Assembly (NCBI GenBank): GCA_964597685.1
Contig: CAZQZC010000172.1
Coordinates: 1-5,783 of the forward strand
Direction of reading: 5' to 3'
Source: JBCBTJ01 sp964597685
GTDB taxonomy: Bacteria > Pseudomonadota > Alphaproteobacteria > Caulobacterales > Hyphomonadaceae
DNA: 5,783 nt
The notes under the pieces are model-generated. The model searched no databases. It saw only the letters and a program-made list of their open reading frames with translations, and was not told where the DNA came from. Below, piece by piece: positions 1 through 5,783 of this stretch (its first letter is position 1; every line of letters begins with the position of its first letter). A program made the translations under genes and the position numbers.

Positions 1-242
1 GTGTCGTCGCCGCCGCCGCCGTTCAGCACGTCGTCGCCGGCGCCGCCCTCAAGCACGTCTATGCCGTGGGCGCCTACCAAGTTGTCGTTTCCGTCGCCGC
101 CCTCCAGCTCGTCGTTGCCAGAGCCGCCGTTCAGGAAATCCGCGCCGGCTCCGCCATCCAGGAAATCATCGCCGTTGAGGCCGAGCAATTCGTCGTCGCC
201 GGCGCGGCCAATAAGCCCGTTGGCAGCCGCAGAGCCGAGAAT
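1..242 (-). repeat. RTX calcium-binding nonapeptide block 2
   Basis: Residues 569-648 of the metalloprotease hold seven complete GGxGxDxUx-type nonapeptides and an eighth cut by the window edge. Examples are GLNGDDFLD, GGAGADFLN, GGSGNDELE, GGDGNDNLV and GGAGDDVLN. One copy is degenerate: GAHGIDVLE has His and Ile where small or acidic residues are usual. Such repeats fold into a parallel beta-roll that binds calcium outside the cell. The array probably continues to the left of the window. Confidence 0.92.
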
Positions 243-1946
243 GCGGTCGTCGAAATCCGACCCTTCGGCAAGTTCGATGCTCACCAGATTATCGACGCCC
301 GCGCCGAACGTGCTCTGATTGCCGGATATCGCCAGCCGGACCAGAACGCCCGCAGACGCGTCGCGATAGCTTACGGTGTCAAAGCCGCCGCCGCCGTCGA
401 TCGTATCGTTGCCATCGCCGCCACTTATGAAGTCGTTGCCCCCCATGCCGAAGAGCAGATCGTTGCCGCCATTGCCGAATATAACGTTCGTCTCTGCGTC
501 GCCCGTGAACGTGCTGTTTCCATCGTCGCTAATGAAGCCGGTAATGTCGAAAGTGAAATCCTGGGAGATCTCGCCATTGCCGAGACTCAGCTGAACCGGG
601 TTGAACAGGGTGATCGTGATTGTCTCGGTGAATGCGCCGAGCGTTCCGTCCGTTGGAGCGCCCAGAATGTCGATGAAATTGAAGTCGTCGTCGACCGACG
701 CTTCGCCGGCGGCGATGCTGACCCGCTCTGTTTCCGTTAGGGCTCCGCCCGCGGAAGCCGTGCCGGCGACCGAGATCGGCAGGGAGACAAACGCATTCGG
801 GCTATCGAGCGTCACGGTCACAAAGGCTGTCGTGCCAATAAATTCGGTGATCGCCACAGAATCCACAGTACTGACGAGACCCGCATTGGCGAGCGGGTCG
901 AAAACATTGACATAGTCGATGCCCGTTGTCGGGATCGAAATGTCCAGTCCGATGTCTTGCAACAGCAGAAGCTCGGCGACGCCGATATCGACCCGATCGC
1001 CCGGGATGACGAAGGGGTTCATCAAGGCGAAGACGAAATCCAGAGGCAGCGTTCCGACAAAGTGCGAAATGTCGGACCCGGGACCAGCTTGGAATTCCAA
1101 CGGGACGTCCGAGCCGAACCCGGCGATGCTGTTTGCGCCGGTGAAGAAGGGTTGGACGTTTTCGTCGAAGACGGTCAACAGATCATAGGCTGTCGCGAAA
1201 GGGTTCGCGCCGCCGAACGTCGGCAAGTCAGGCGTCGGAGAAGACCGCAGCCCGAGAAAGCCAAGACCGTGCGCGATCTCATGGAGCAACACGGAAAAGA
1301 AATCGATCTGCCCGTCCGGAACGACGTCGCCGGGATCAATCGAGTCGTCGAAGAAAAACGATCCGTCGTCGATGAAGTCTGGATTGACGCTGATGATCAA
1401 ATCGAAGTCGGCGCCATTTGGATCGATACCGCTGTTCAACTCCGAAATGGTGCCAGCCTCGGCGAAAATGATCTCGCCGTCGTCCAGCACGCCGTTGCCG
1501 TTATCGTCAAAGAAACTCGGCGTCGTGAACGTGCCCGGGCCCGCGGAGGCCACAGCCGTGGTGCCGCCGACATTCACTACAACCTCAATCGACGAGTCGA
1601 CGGCGCCGTTTATGAACGTCGCCCATTCGGCCAGCGCGGCGTCGGCGATCGATGCAAACAGGTCCAGCACCGACTGGTCTGTACCGCCGACCAAGTCGAC
1701 CACGGTCACCGAAAAGCCGAACCCCGTCGCCATGGTGGATTGTGGCTGGCCGAAGGACAATTCCGACATTGGAACAAGCGAATCCGAAAGCGCGAGATTG
1801 TTAAGCGTTTCCAGAAAATCGACGCTGAAGTCGAACCCGCCGGTATGGTCATGCGAGTCGGAGCAAGCGCTACAACCGCAAACAAAAGGGTGAACCGCAA
1901 CGTCGCCGTCCGACCCGTCCGATGTGAAGCTCACGTCGATATTCAT
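1..1946 (-). CDS. Putative secreted RTX zinc metalloprotease (3' end beyond the window)
   Basis: The minus-strand frame is open from the ATG at 1946-1944 to the left edge: 648 codons with no stop. I see no Sec signal peptide; the N-terminus is acidic with a Cys/His cluster (C23, C25, C28, H19, H32, H34). Residues 147-158 form an EF-hand-like loop (DDNGNGVLDDGE). At 222-230 is HEIAHGLGF, an HExxHxxGF zinc site with catalytic E223. The usual third metzincin ligand, 11 residues from the first His, is Gly here; H295 in a SHF motif and M309 in ALMNPF could be a distant ligand and a Met-turn. A Calx-beta-like beta region spans about 355-470, followed by RTX nonapeptides from 489 to the edge. RTX proteins are normally exported by type I secretion through a C-terminal signal, which would lie outside this window. 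The start at 1946 has an AGAGG 8 nt upstream; an in-frame ATG at 1973 is an alternative. Protease activity and substrate are inferred, not shown. Confidence 0.88.
   Translation of the reverse strand, partial: MNIDVSFTSDGSDGDVAVHPFVCGCSACSDSHDHTGGFDFSVDFLETLNNLALSDSLVPMSELSFGQPQSTMATGFGFSVTVVDLVGGTDQSVLDLFASIADAALAEWATFINGAVDSSIEVVVNVGGTTAVASAGPGTFTTPSFFDDNGNGVLDDGEIIFAEAGTISELNSGIDPNGADFDLIISVNPDFIDDGSFFFDDSIDPGDVVPDGQIDFFSVLLHEIAHGLGFLGLRSSPTPDLPTFGGANPFATAYDLLTVFDENVQPFFTGANSIAGFGSDVPLEFQAGPGSDISHFVGTLPLDFVFALMNPFVIPGDRVDIGVAELLLLQDIGLDISIPTTGIDYVNVFDPLANAGLVSTVDSVAITEFIGTTAFVTVTLDSPNAFVSLPISVAGTASAGGALTETERVSIAAGEASVDDDFNFIDILGAPTDGTLGAFTETITITLFNPVQLSLGNGEISQDFTFDITGFISDDGNSTFTGDAETNVIFGNGGNDLLFGMGGNDFISGGDGNDTIDGGGGFDTVSYRDASAGVLVRLAISGNQSTFGAGVDNLVSIELAEGSDFDDRILGSAAANGLIGRAGDDELLGLNGDDFLDGGAGADFLNGGSGNDELEGGDGNDNLVGAHGIDVLEGGAGDDVLNGGGGDD
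366..482 (-). repeat. RTX calcium-binding nonapeptide block 1
   Basis: Residues 489-527 of the metalloprotease contain four tandem nonapeptides: GNGGNDLLF, GMGGNDFIS, GGDGNDTID and GGGGFDTVS, ending in SY. About 40 non-repeat residues (528-568, with the ASAGVLVRL and GVDNLVSIE stretches) separate this block from the next. That linker pattern is common between beta-roll blocks in RTX proteins. Confidence 0.9.
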
Positions 1947-1954
1947 GTCCCTAT

Positions 1955-1959
1955 CCTCT
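1955..1959 (-). promoter_or_regulatory. Ribosome binding site of the RTX metalloprotease gene
   Basis: AGAGG on the minus strand lies 8 nt before the ATG at 1946. It decides this start over the in-frame ATG at 1973, which has only AAGAG at a short 4-nt spacing. The receptor and murB starts chosen here also have their purine-rich site 8 nt upstream. Confidence 0.6.
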
Positions 1960-1980
1960 AACTTCGGCCCCATTTGGCTC

Positions 1981-2009
1981 TTTATTGCAATTTGAAATGC
2001 CGCAGCCAA
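1981..2009 (-). promoter_or_regulatory. Candidate sigma70-type promoter for the RTX metalloprotease gene
   Basis: On the minus strand TTGGCT (2009-2004) and AATAAA (1986-1981) are separated by 17 nt. A TG one base before the -10 makes it an extended -10. Each box matches 4 of 6 consensus bases. Transcription would begin around 1974, giving a leader of roughly 28 nt before the ATG at 1946. The call rests on pattern only. Confidence 0.35.
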
Positions 2010-2022
2010 CCGAAGATCGGTT
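2008..2022. promoter_or_regulatory. Inverted repeat, possible operator in the divergent region
   Basis: AACCGA-AGA-TCGGTT is a perfect 6-bp inverted repeat with a 3-bp centre. Its left edge overlaps the candidate -35 box of the RTX gene promoter, a position where a bound regulator could block transcription. No regulator family can be named from the sequence. Confidence 0.35.
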
Positions 2023-2048
2023 TATATTCGAGGGTTTGCGTTGAATTT

Positions 2049-2078
2049 TTGGTCTTGATTTCGAAGGCTTGCTAAAAT
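2049..2078 (+). promoter_or_regulatory. Candidate promoter for murB
   Basis: An extended -10, TGCTAAAAT, has its hexamer TAAAAT at 2073-2078 (5 of 6 consensus bases). A weak -35, TTGGTC at 2049-2054, lies 18 nt upstream. Transcription would start near 2085, leaving a leader of about 60 nt before the murB ATG. The divergent gene on the left means murB cannot be transcribed from an immediate upstream neighbour, so a promoter in this gap is expected. Confidence 0.45.
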
Positions 2079-2143
2079 GCGCAACCGAGCGCTTGGTGCG
2101 AGACGTTCGTTTGGGTTTCTTGATGCGGAGCGAGGCCAAATTC

Positions 2144-3097
2144 ATGACGTCACCGGCGCTAGCCCTTCCCAAGGTCCGCGGCGACCTGGCCCACGACGCG
2201 CAACTCGCGCCCTATTCCTGGTTTCGTGTCGGCGGACCGGCGGACGCCTTGTTTTTGCCAGCCGACGATGACGATTTGGCGGATTTTCTCGCTGCGCTTC
2301 CGGGGCGCCTCCCCGTCACGGCGCTTGGCGTTGGATCCAATGTGATTATTCGCGACGGCGGCATAGACGGCGTCGCCGTGCGGTTGGCGGGGCGACATTG
2401 GGGGCGTGTGGAGGTTCTGGGCGAGGACCGCATTTACGCCGGCGCCGGCGCCCTCGACGTCGCCATCGCCAAGACCGCGGCTGCCAGCGGTATCCTCGGC
2501 TTGGAGTTCTTGTCCGGTGTTCCAGGCTCCATCGGAGGGGCTTTGCGCACCAACGCCGGCTGTTACGGTCGCGAGCTCAAAGACGTGGTGGAGCGGGTGG
2601 ACACGGTCGCGCGCTCCGGCGAACGCCGCGCCTATCAGGGCCCGCTTCTCGACCAAGGATTAGCGCGCATCGCATTCTCCTATCGGCACTCTGATTTGCC
2701 GGAGGACGAGATCGTCACCGGCCGGGTCCTGCGTGGGTCCGGCGCTGGCGATCCGGCGGCGATCCGCGCCGAGATCGAGGCGCTGCAAACACGACGAGCC
2801 GAAAGTCAGCCGATCCGAGAGAAAACAGGCGGCTCCACCTTCGCCAATCCCGACCCGCCGGGCACGCCCAATCAGCGGTCCGCGTGGCGCCTGATCGATG
2901 CGGCGGGTTGTCGGGGCTTACGCGTTGGCGGGGCGCAAGTGTCTGAGAAGCATTGCAATTTCTTGATCAATGCGAATCACGCGACGGCGGCTGACCTGGA
3001 GGCGCTAGGGGAACTGGTCCGGGCCCGGGTTCGCGCGACGAGCGGTGTCGATTTGCGCTGGGAGATTCGCCGGATAGGTCGGCTGCAGGCGCCCTAG
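2144..3097 (+). CDS. murB: UDP-N-acetylenolpyruvoylglucosamine reductase (MurB)
   Basis: MurB is the cytoplasmic FAD enzyme that reduces UDP-GlcNAc-enolpyruvate with NADPH to UDP-N-acetylmuramic acid, the second committed step of peptidoglycan precursor synthesis. The 317-residue product is of normal length. FAD-domain motifs are WFRVGGPAD (26-34), GVGSNVIIRDGG (62-73) and LEFLSGVPGSIGG (120-132) followed by NAGCYG. Likely catalytic residues are R181 in SYRHS, S231 in KTGGSTF (proton donor) and E307 in LRWEIRRIG. The short, loop-less form resembles type II MurB. I chose the ATG at 2144 because GCGAGG ends 8 nt upstream. An ATG at 2123 lacks a ribosome site, and a TTG at 2069 overlaps the candidate -10 box. 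The stop overlaps that of the convergent receptor gene. murC is not next door and ddl is displaced by 2.2 kb, unlike the common dcw order. Confidence 0.97.
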   Translation: MTSPALALPKVRGDLAHDAQLAPYSWFRVGGPADALFLPADDDDLADFLAALPGRLPVTALGVGSNVIIRDGGIDGVAVRLAGRHWGRVEVLGEDRIYAGAGALDVAIAKTAAASGILGLEFLSGVPGSIGGALRTNAGCYGRELKDVVERVDTVARSGERRAYQGPLLDQGLARIAFSYRHSDLPEDEIVTGRVLRGSGAGDPAAIRAEIEALQTRRAESQPIREKTGGSTFANPDPPGTPNQRSAWRLIDAAGCRGLRVGGAQVSEKHCNFLINANHATAADLEALGELVRARVRATSGVDLRWEIRRIGRLQAP

Positions 3098-5130
3098 AAC
3101 GACCCAGACAGCCCAAAGGTCAGTATCGGGCCGAAATCACGATTGCGGTCTTCAATGAAATCGATCGGCCCGAGCCTGTCCGTTTCGAAGATCTCACGCG
3201 TGAACAAATCCCGCTGGTCAATCAAATTACCCACTTCGATAAAGCCCGTCAGCCCGAAAATGTCCTTGTGTTCGACGACGGCGAATAGGAAGCCGGGAAT
3301 CGAGCGGTTGAAATTGATCTCGTCCAAACGAAACGTCCGCGCACGGCGGGATTGATTGAATCCAACCTCCAAGGCGATCGGCGTGTTTGGGATGTCGTAA
3401 CGAACCTCGACTTCAACGCGGCTAACCAGGTCGCGGCTGATCCGCCGCGGCAGGCCCGTCAGCGGGTCGTCCAGGCGTGAATTGCGCGCCTGGCCCTCGA
3501 ATTCGAGCTGCGCGCCGGTCCAGCCAAGGATGTCCAGCTGAAGCGTCGCGGTCAGCTCAGCGCCATAGCGCAATGCGCTGTCGATATTGCCCGGGCCTTC
3601 TCCGCCGCCGGGCAGCGGCACCTGGTCGATAATGTCTTCGATGCGGTCTCCGAAAAGACGCAGCGTCGCGGCGGCGAACCCGCCGAACCGGCGGTCGATC
3701 TCGATTTCGGCGGCCCAGGATTGCTCAGGCACGAGATCGGGATTGCCGGCGTTCGCGTTCTCGTTGTTGAGGTTCACGCTTGAGACGAAGTCGAAAAAAT
3801 TGAGCTGCCCAACCTCGCGGGCGATGCGGGCTTGGACGCTGGTGCGCGGCCCAGGCCGCCAGGTCGCCGAGACGAATCCTTTCGGCCGGAAAAAGCCGCG
3901 TGTGAGACCTGCCGGGCCCGATTGCGCCAGTTCGGAGACTTCGACGCCGAGCGACGCTTGAACGTTCACGGACGAAGCAAGCGACCTGCCATGGGTCACC
4001 GTTAGCTCTGCGCGACGCTCGACCACGCGCGTCGTGGAATTCGCGAGGTCCTCCTCGGCGAGAGTTCCGTCGTCTTGGAGGATGAAGAGGCCAGACTCCA
4101 CGTCCAGCACATTGCGCGCGCCTTCGACCGCGATCTGCCAATCCCGTCCTGGGCGTGGCGCGATGGCGTATTCCGCCCGGGCGACGGTCTCGCTCTCGAA
4201 TTGGTCTTGCTCGAAGCGGCTGCCGAACGCCGGAGCGCCGTCAGCCGGCGTCTCCTCAACGTCCGAGACCGAAAATCCATCCTCGATCGTGTACAGCCCG
4301 ATGAGCTTCAGCGCGCCCGGGCCCAGCGGAAACTCATAATCCGCGCTGACTTCTCCGCTGCGCTCATCTCGGCCCTGCTTAAACAGGCGGAAACTGTCGA
4401 CCCCGTCGACAGGGCTGCGAAAACCGATCTCGCGATTGTTTCGATTGAATTGCTCAAAGGCGGCGTTGAAGTTCGCCTTCCGCCCCTTGGGAGACGTCCA
4501 GGTGAGCGCGAGCGCGGCGGACGGCGCGTCGACGATGAATTGCGCCTCCTCGTCGCGGATCTCGATCAGGTTTCCGCCGCCGTCGGTCACCGTTTCGACG
4601 CCGGCGTTTCCGTTCTTCGCGGGATCGCTTTCCAAACTCAGCGTCCACGCCAATCGTCCAGTTCGGCCGGAGACCGACGCCTCAGCTGTCAGGAAGTTCG
4701 GTTCAAGCCGCTCCCGCAGCCGGGTCTGCCATGACCATGTGCCTGATATGCCGTCGCCGTCGGCGACCACGTTCACGACCTGGCCGGACAGGCCAGGAAT
4801 GTCGAGCATGGTCCCGTCCGAAAGCTCCATCCGGATGACGCGATCGGCGGGGATCCGTCCCAGCGCGTCGACGGCGTCGTTCGACTTGCCGGATATGCGC
4901 TCGCCATTGATCAACACATTGCCGCTGGCTTGGCCGAATCCCCGCGATGAATCCTCTCGCTCGATCGTGAAGCCGGGGATTTCGATCACCATGTCCAGCG
5001 CGGTCTGCGGCGCGAAACGCGAAAAATCCTCCGGTGTGAAAACCCGTGTGACGGCCTGGGGCGTCTCCTGAGCGAGCGCGACGGACGCGGCGCTGGCGGC
5101 TAAGCCAGCGGCAAGACATACAACCCGCAT
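3094..5130 (-). CDS. TonB-dependent-receptor-like outer-membrane protein
   Basis: The 678-residue product starts with a Sec signal peptide (MRVV, hydrophobic Ala/Leu/Val core, cleavage after VALA at about residue 20). Residues 31-122 resemble a TonB receptor plug: FTPEDFSRFAPQTALDM, then IPGF at 51-54, NVLINGERISGK at 71-82, and IPADRVIRMEL and LDIPGLSGQVVNVV towards the end. The rest is rich in alternating hydrophobic/polar strands, as in a 22-strand barrel. NPDLVPEQSW at 463-472 matches a signature common in TonB-dependent receptor barrels. The protein ends in GLSGSF, with the terminal Phe typical of outer-membrane barrels. I see no clear TonB box. Such receptors import siderophores, glycans or other large ligands, but the substrate cannot be read from this sequence. 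The start at 5130 is preceded by GGGGAG at 8 nt and begins the signal peptide directly; in-frame ATGs at 5181 and 5358 would put charged residues ahead of it. Confidence 0.9.
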   Translation of the reverse strand: MRVVCLAAGLAASAASVALAQETPQAVTRVFTPEDFSRFAPQTALDMVIEIPGFTIEREDSSRGFGQASGNVLINGERISGKSNDAVDALGRIPADRVIRMELSDGTMLDIPGLSGQVVNVVADGDGISGTWSWQTRLRERLEPNFLTAEASVSGRTGRLAWTLSLESDPAKNGNAGVETVTDGGGNLIEIRDEEAQFIVDAPSAALALTWTSPKGRKANFNAAFEQFNRNNREIGFRSPVDGVDSFRLFKQGRDERSGEVSADYEFPLGPGALKLIGLYTIEDGFSVSDVEETPADGAPAFGSRFEQDQFESETVARAEYAIAPRPGRDWQIAVEGARNVLDVESGLFILQDDGTLAEEDLANSTTRVVERRAELTVTHGRSLASSVNVQASLGVEVSELAQSGPAGLTRGFFRPKGFVSATWRPGPRTSVQARIAREVGQLNFFDFVSSVNLNNENANAGNPDLVPEQSWAAEIEIDRRFGGFAAATLRLFGDRIEDIIDQVPLPGGGEGPGNIDSALRYGAELTATLQLDILGWTGAQLEFEGQARNSRLDDPLTGLPRRISRDLVSRVEVEVRYDIPNTPIALEVGFNQSRRARTFRLDEINFNRSIPGFLFAVVEHKDIFGLTGFIEVGNLIDQRDLFTREIFETDRLGPIDFIEDRNRDFGPILTFGLSGSF

Positions 5131-5138
5131 CCGTTTCG

Positions 5139-5144
5139 CTCCCC
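5139..5144 (-). promoter_or_regulatory. Ribosome binding site deciding the receptor start
   Basis: GGGGAG on the minus strand sits 8 nt before the ATG at 5130. This ATG opens directly into the signal peptide, which supports it over the longer in-frame starts at 5181 and 5358. Confidence 0.6.
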
Positions 5145-5165
5145 GTGCTTCGCTACAAGTGTAAC

Positions 5166-5179
5166 GCGCAACTTTGCGC
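5166..5179. promoter_or_regulatory. Inverted repeat upstream of the receptor gene
   Basis: GCGCAA-CT-TTGCGC is a perfect 6-bp inverted repeat with a 2-bp centre in the gap between the divergent receptor and ddl genes. It lies 36-49 bp from the receptor ATG, about where a promoter or operator would be. It may be a protein-binding site, though short GC-rich palindromes also arise by chance. Confidence 0.3.
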
Positions 5180-5187
5180 ATCCGTTC

Positions 5188-5198
5188 AAGTGACACTT
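5188..5198. promoter_or_regulatory. Palindrome AAGTG-A-CACTT, possible operator
   Basis: This is a perfect 5-bp inverted repeat around one central base. The half-site CAAGTG at 5187-5192 recurs as CAAGTG at 5156-5161, exactly 31 bp away or about three helical turns, on the same face of the DNA. A regulator of the receptor, of ddl, or of both could bind here. The regulator is unknown. Confidence 0.3.
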
Positions 5199-5297
5199 TG
5201 TTTAGATTGCCGCGCCATCGCTTCCACATCGCCCCAGAACCGGCGTGATGGTGGTCGCACCTTATCGGGTGCAAGACGTCGTCGGAAAGGACAGGAC

Positions 5298-5783
5298 ATG
5301 AAACGCGTTGCGGTGATCTATGGCGGCCTGTCGTCTGAACGGGACATCTCGATTTCAAGCGGCCGTCAGATGGCCGAGGCGGCGCGCAAATCAGGCTACG
5401 ACGTTGTCGAGATCAACGCTGATCGCGACCTGCCGGCGCAATTGGCGGAGGCGGCGCCGGACATTGTCCTCAATGGCCTCCACGGGCCGTGGGGTGAAGA
5501 CGGCTGCGTCCAGGGCCTCTTGGAGTGGATGGGTCTTCCGTACACCCATTCGGGCGTTGCTGCTTCGGCCGTCGCCATGGACAAGCGCAAATCGAAGGCG
5601 GTTTACGCCCAATGCGGGCTCGATATTGCGCGCGACACGCCCGTGACCCGCGCAGAGGCCGCCGCCGACCATCCCCTTCCGCCCCCCTATGTGGTCAAGC
5701 CCATCGCCGAGGGGTCGAGCTTTGGAGTCGTGATTGTCCGTGCGGGCGCCAATGGTGCGCCGCGCGCAATTATATCCCCCGAT
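5298..5783 (+). CDS. ddl: D-alanine--D-alanine ligase, N-terminal part (cut by the right edge)
   Basis: Ddl is the cytoplasmic ATP-grasp enzyme that joins two D-alanines, giving the dipeptide that MurF adds to the peptidoglycan precursor. The 162 codons present cover the N-terminal domain and the start of the ATP-grasp central domain. Family motifs are GGLSSERDISISSG (9-22; E14 matches E15 of E. coli DdlB), LHGPWGEDGCVQGLLE (61-76), YTHSGVAASAVAMDK (82-96) and VVKPIAEGSSFGV (132-144). In the last, K134 matches the ATP-binding Lys and S140 the loop Ser (K144 and S150 in E. coli DdlB). The omega loop and Mg-binding residues lie beyond the window. AAAGGA lies 6 nt before the ATG. The gene diverges from the receptor gene, so its promoter should lie within 5131-5297; I see no convincing -35/-10 pair there. 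Confidence 0.96.
   Translation, partial: MKRVAVIYGGLSSERDISISSGRQMAEAARKSGYDVVEINADRDLPAQLAEAAPDIVLNGLHGPWGEDGCVQGLLEWMGLPYTHSGVAASAVAMDKRKSKAVYAQCGLDIARDTPVTRAEAAADHPLPPPYVVKPIAEGSSFGVVIVRAGANGAPRAIISPD

Noticed and set aside
1..482. GGC/GAC-rich tandem DNA as a CRISPR array or non-coding satellite
   Set aside because: The periodicity is 27 bp (nine codons), stays in one open frame and translates to RTX nonapeptides; there are no unique spacers.
66..1961. Long plus-strand open frames (66-740, 957-1961, 1372-1893) opposite the RTX gene
   Set aside because: They lie antisense to a frame with clear zinc-protease and RTX motifs. Their translations are low-complexity or Arg/Ala/Val-rich with no recognisable domain, as expected from the complement of GC-rich, Asp/Gly-rich coding DNA.
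2159..2656. Minus-strand open frame opposite murB
   Set aside because: The plus strand encodes a full MurB with its catalytic motifs; the antisense translation shows no family features.
3725..4734. Open frames overlapping the receptor gene (4075-4734 plus, 3725-4141 minus and others)
   Set aside because: They are Arg- or Ser/Pro-rich translations in other frames of a gene with a signal peptide, plug and barrel features, and show no motif or ribosome site of their own.
5158..5189. TTGAAC and TTACAC/TACACT on the minus strand as a receptor promoter
   Set aside because: The spacing is 19-20 nt and the -10 match is weak, so I do not call a promoter although one is expected nearby.
5257..5272. 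Small hairpin GCACC-TTATCG-GGTGC upstream of ddl as an attenuator or riboswitch
   Set aside because: The stem is only 5 bp, no U-run follows, and no known leader structure is recognisable in the 167-bp gap.
5478..5525. HGPWGEDG in Ddl in place of the E. coli HGRGGEDG as an active-site change
   Set aside because: The Pro-Trp form is, from general knowledge, usual in alphaproteobacterial Ddl proteins, and the key His, Glu and Asp are kept.

Overview
The window is high in G+C. It carries peptidoglycan-precursor genes (murB, ddl) whose proteins have the sequence style of Alphaproteobacteria, for example the HGPWGEDGC signature in Ddl. With a Caulobacterales/Sphingomonadales-type TonB-dependent-receptor-like protein and an RTX protein next to them, a Hyphomonadaceae/Maricaulales-like marine alphaproteobacterium is the best guess. 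The lineage is inferred from protein style only.

Layout from left to right: (1) Positions 1-1946, minus strand, hold the first 648 codons of a large gene that runs off the left edge. It encodes a putative secreted zinc metalloprotease with an N-terminal Cys/His cluster, an HEIAHGLGF zinc site, a Calx-beta-like region and a C-terminal set of RTX calcium-binding nonapeptides. (2) Positions 1947-2143 are a divergent intergenic region with candidate promoters in both directions and a perfect 6-3-6 inverted repeat. (3) Positions 2144-3097, plus strand, are a complete murB. (4) Positions 3094-5130, minus strand, are a complete TonB-dependent-receptor-like outer-membrane protein. Its stop codon overlaps that of murB in a shared CTAG. 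(5) Positions 5131-5297 are a second divergent intergenic region with small palindromes. (6) Positions 5298-5783, plus strand, are the first 162 codons of ddl, cut by the right edge.

MurB and Ddl work in the same cytoplasmic pathway: MurB completes UDP-N-acetylmuramic acid and Ddl makes the D-Ala-D-Ala dipeptide added by MurF. In many Alphaproteobacteria they are adjacent in the dcw cluster (murG-murC-murB-ddl-ftsQ-ftsA-ftsZ). Here two envelope/secretion genes on the opposite strand flank and split them: the RTX protease gene lies where murC is often found, and the receptor gene lies between murB and ddl. murB and ddl therefore cannot share a simple murB-ddl transcript without reading through an antisense gene, and each probably needs its own promoter.

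The least ordinary item is the RTX metalloprotease: a metzincin-like site with no third histidine at the usual spacing, a possible distant third ligand, and a Cys/His-rich N-terminus in a protein with no Sec signal peptide.
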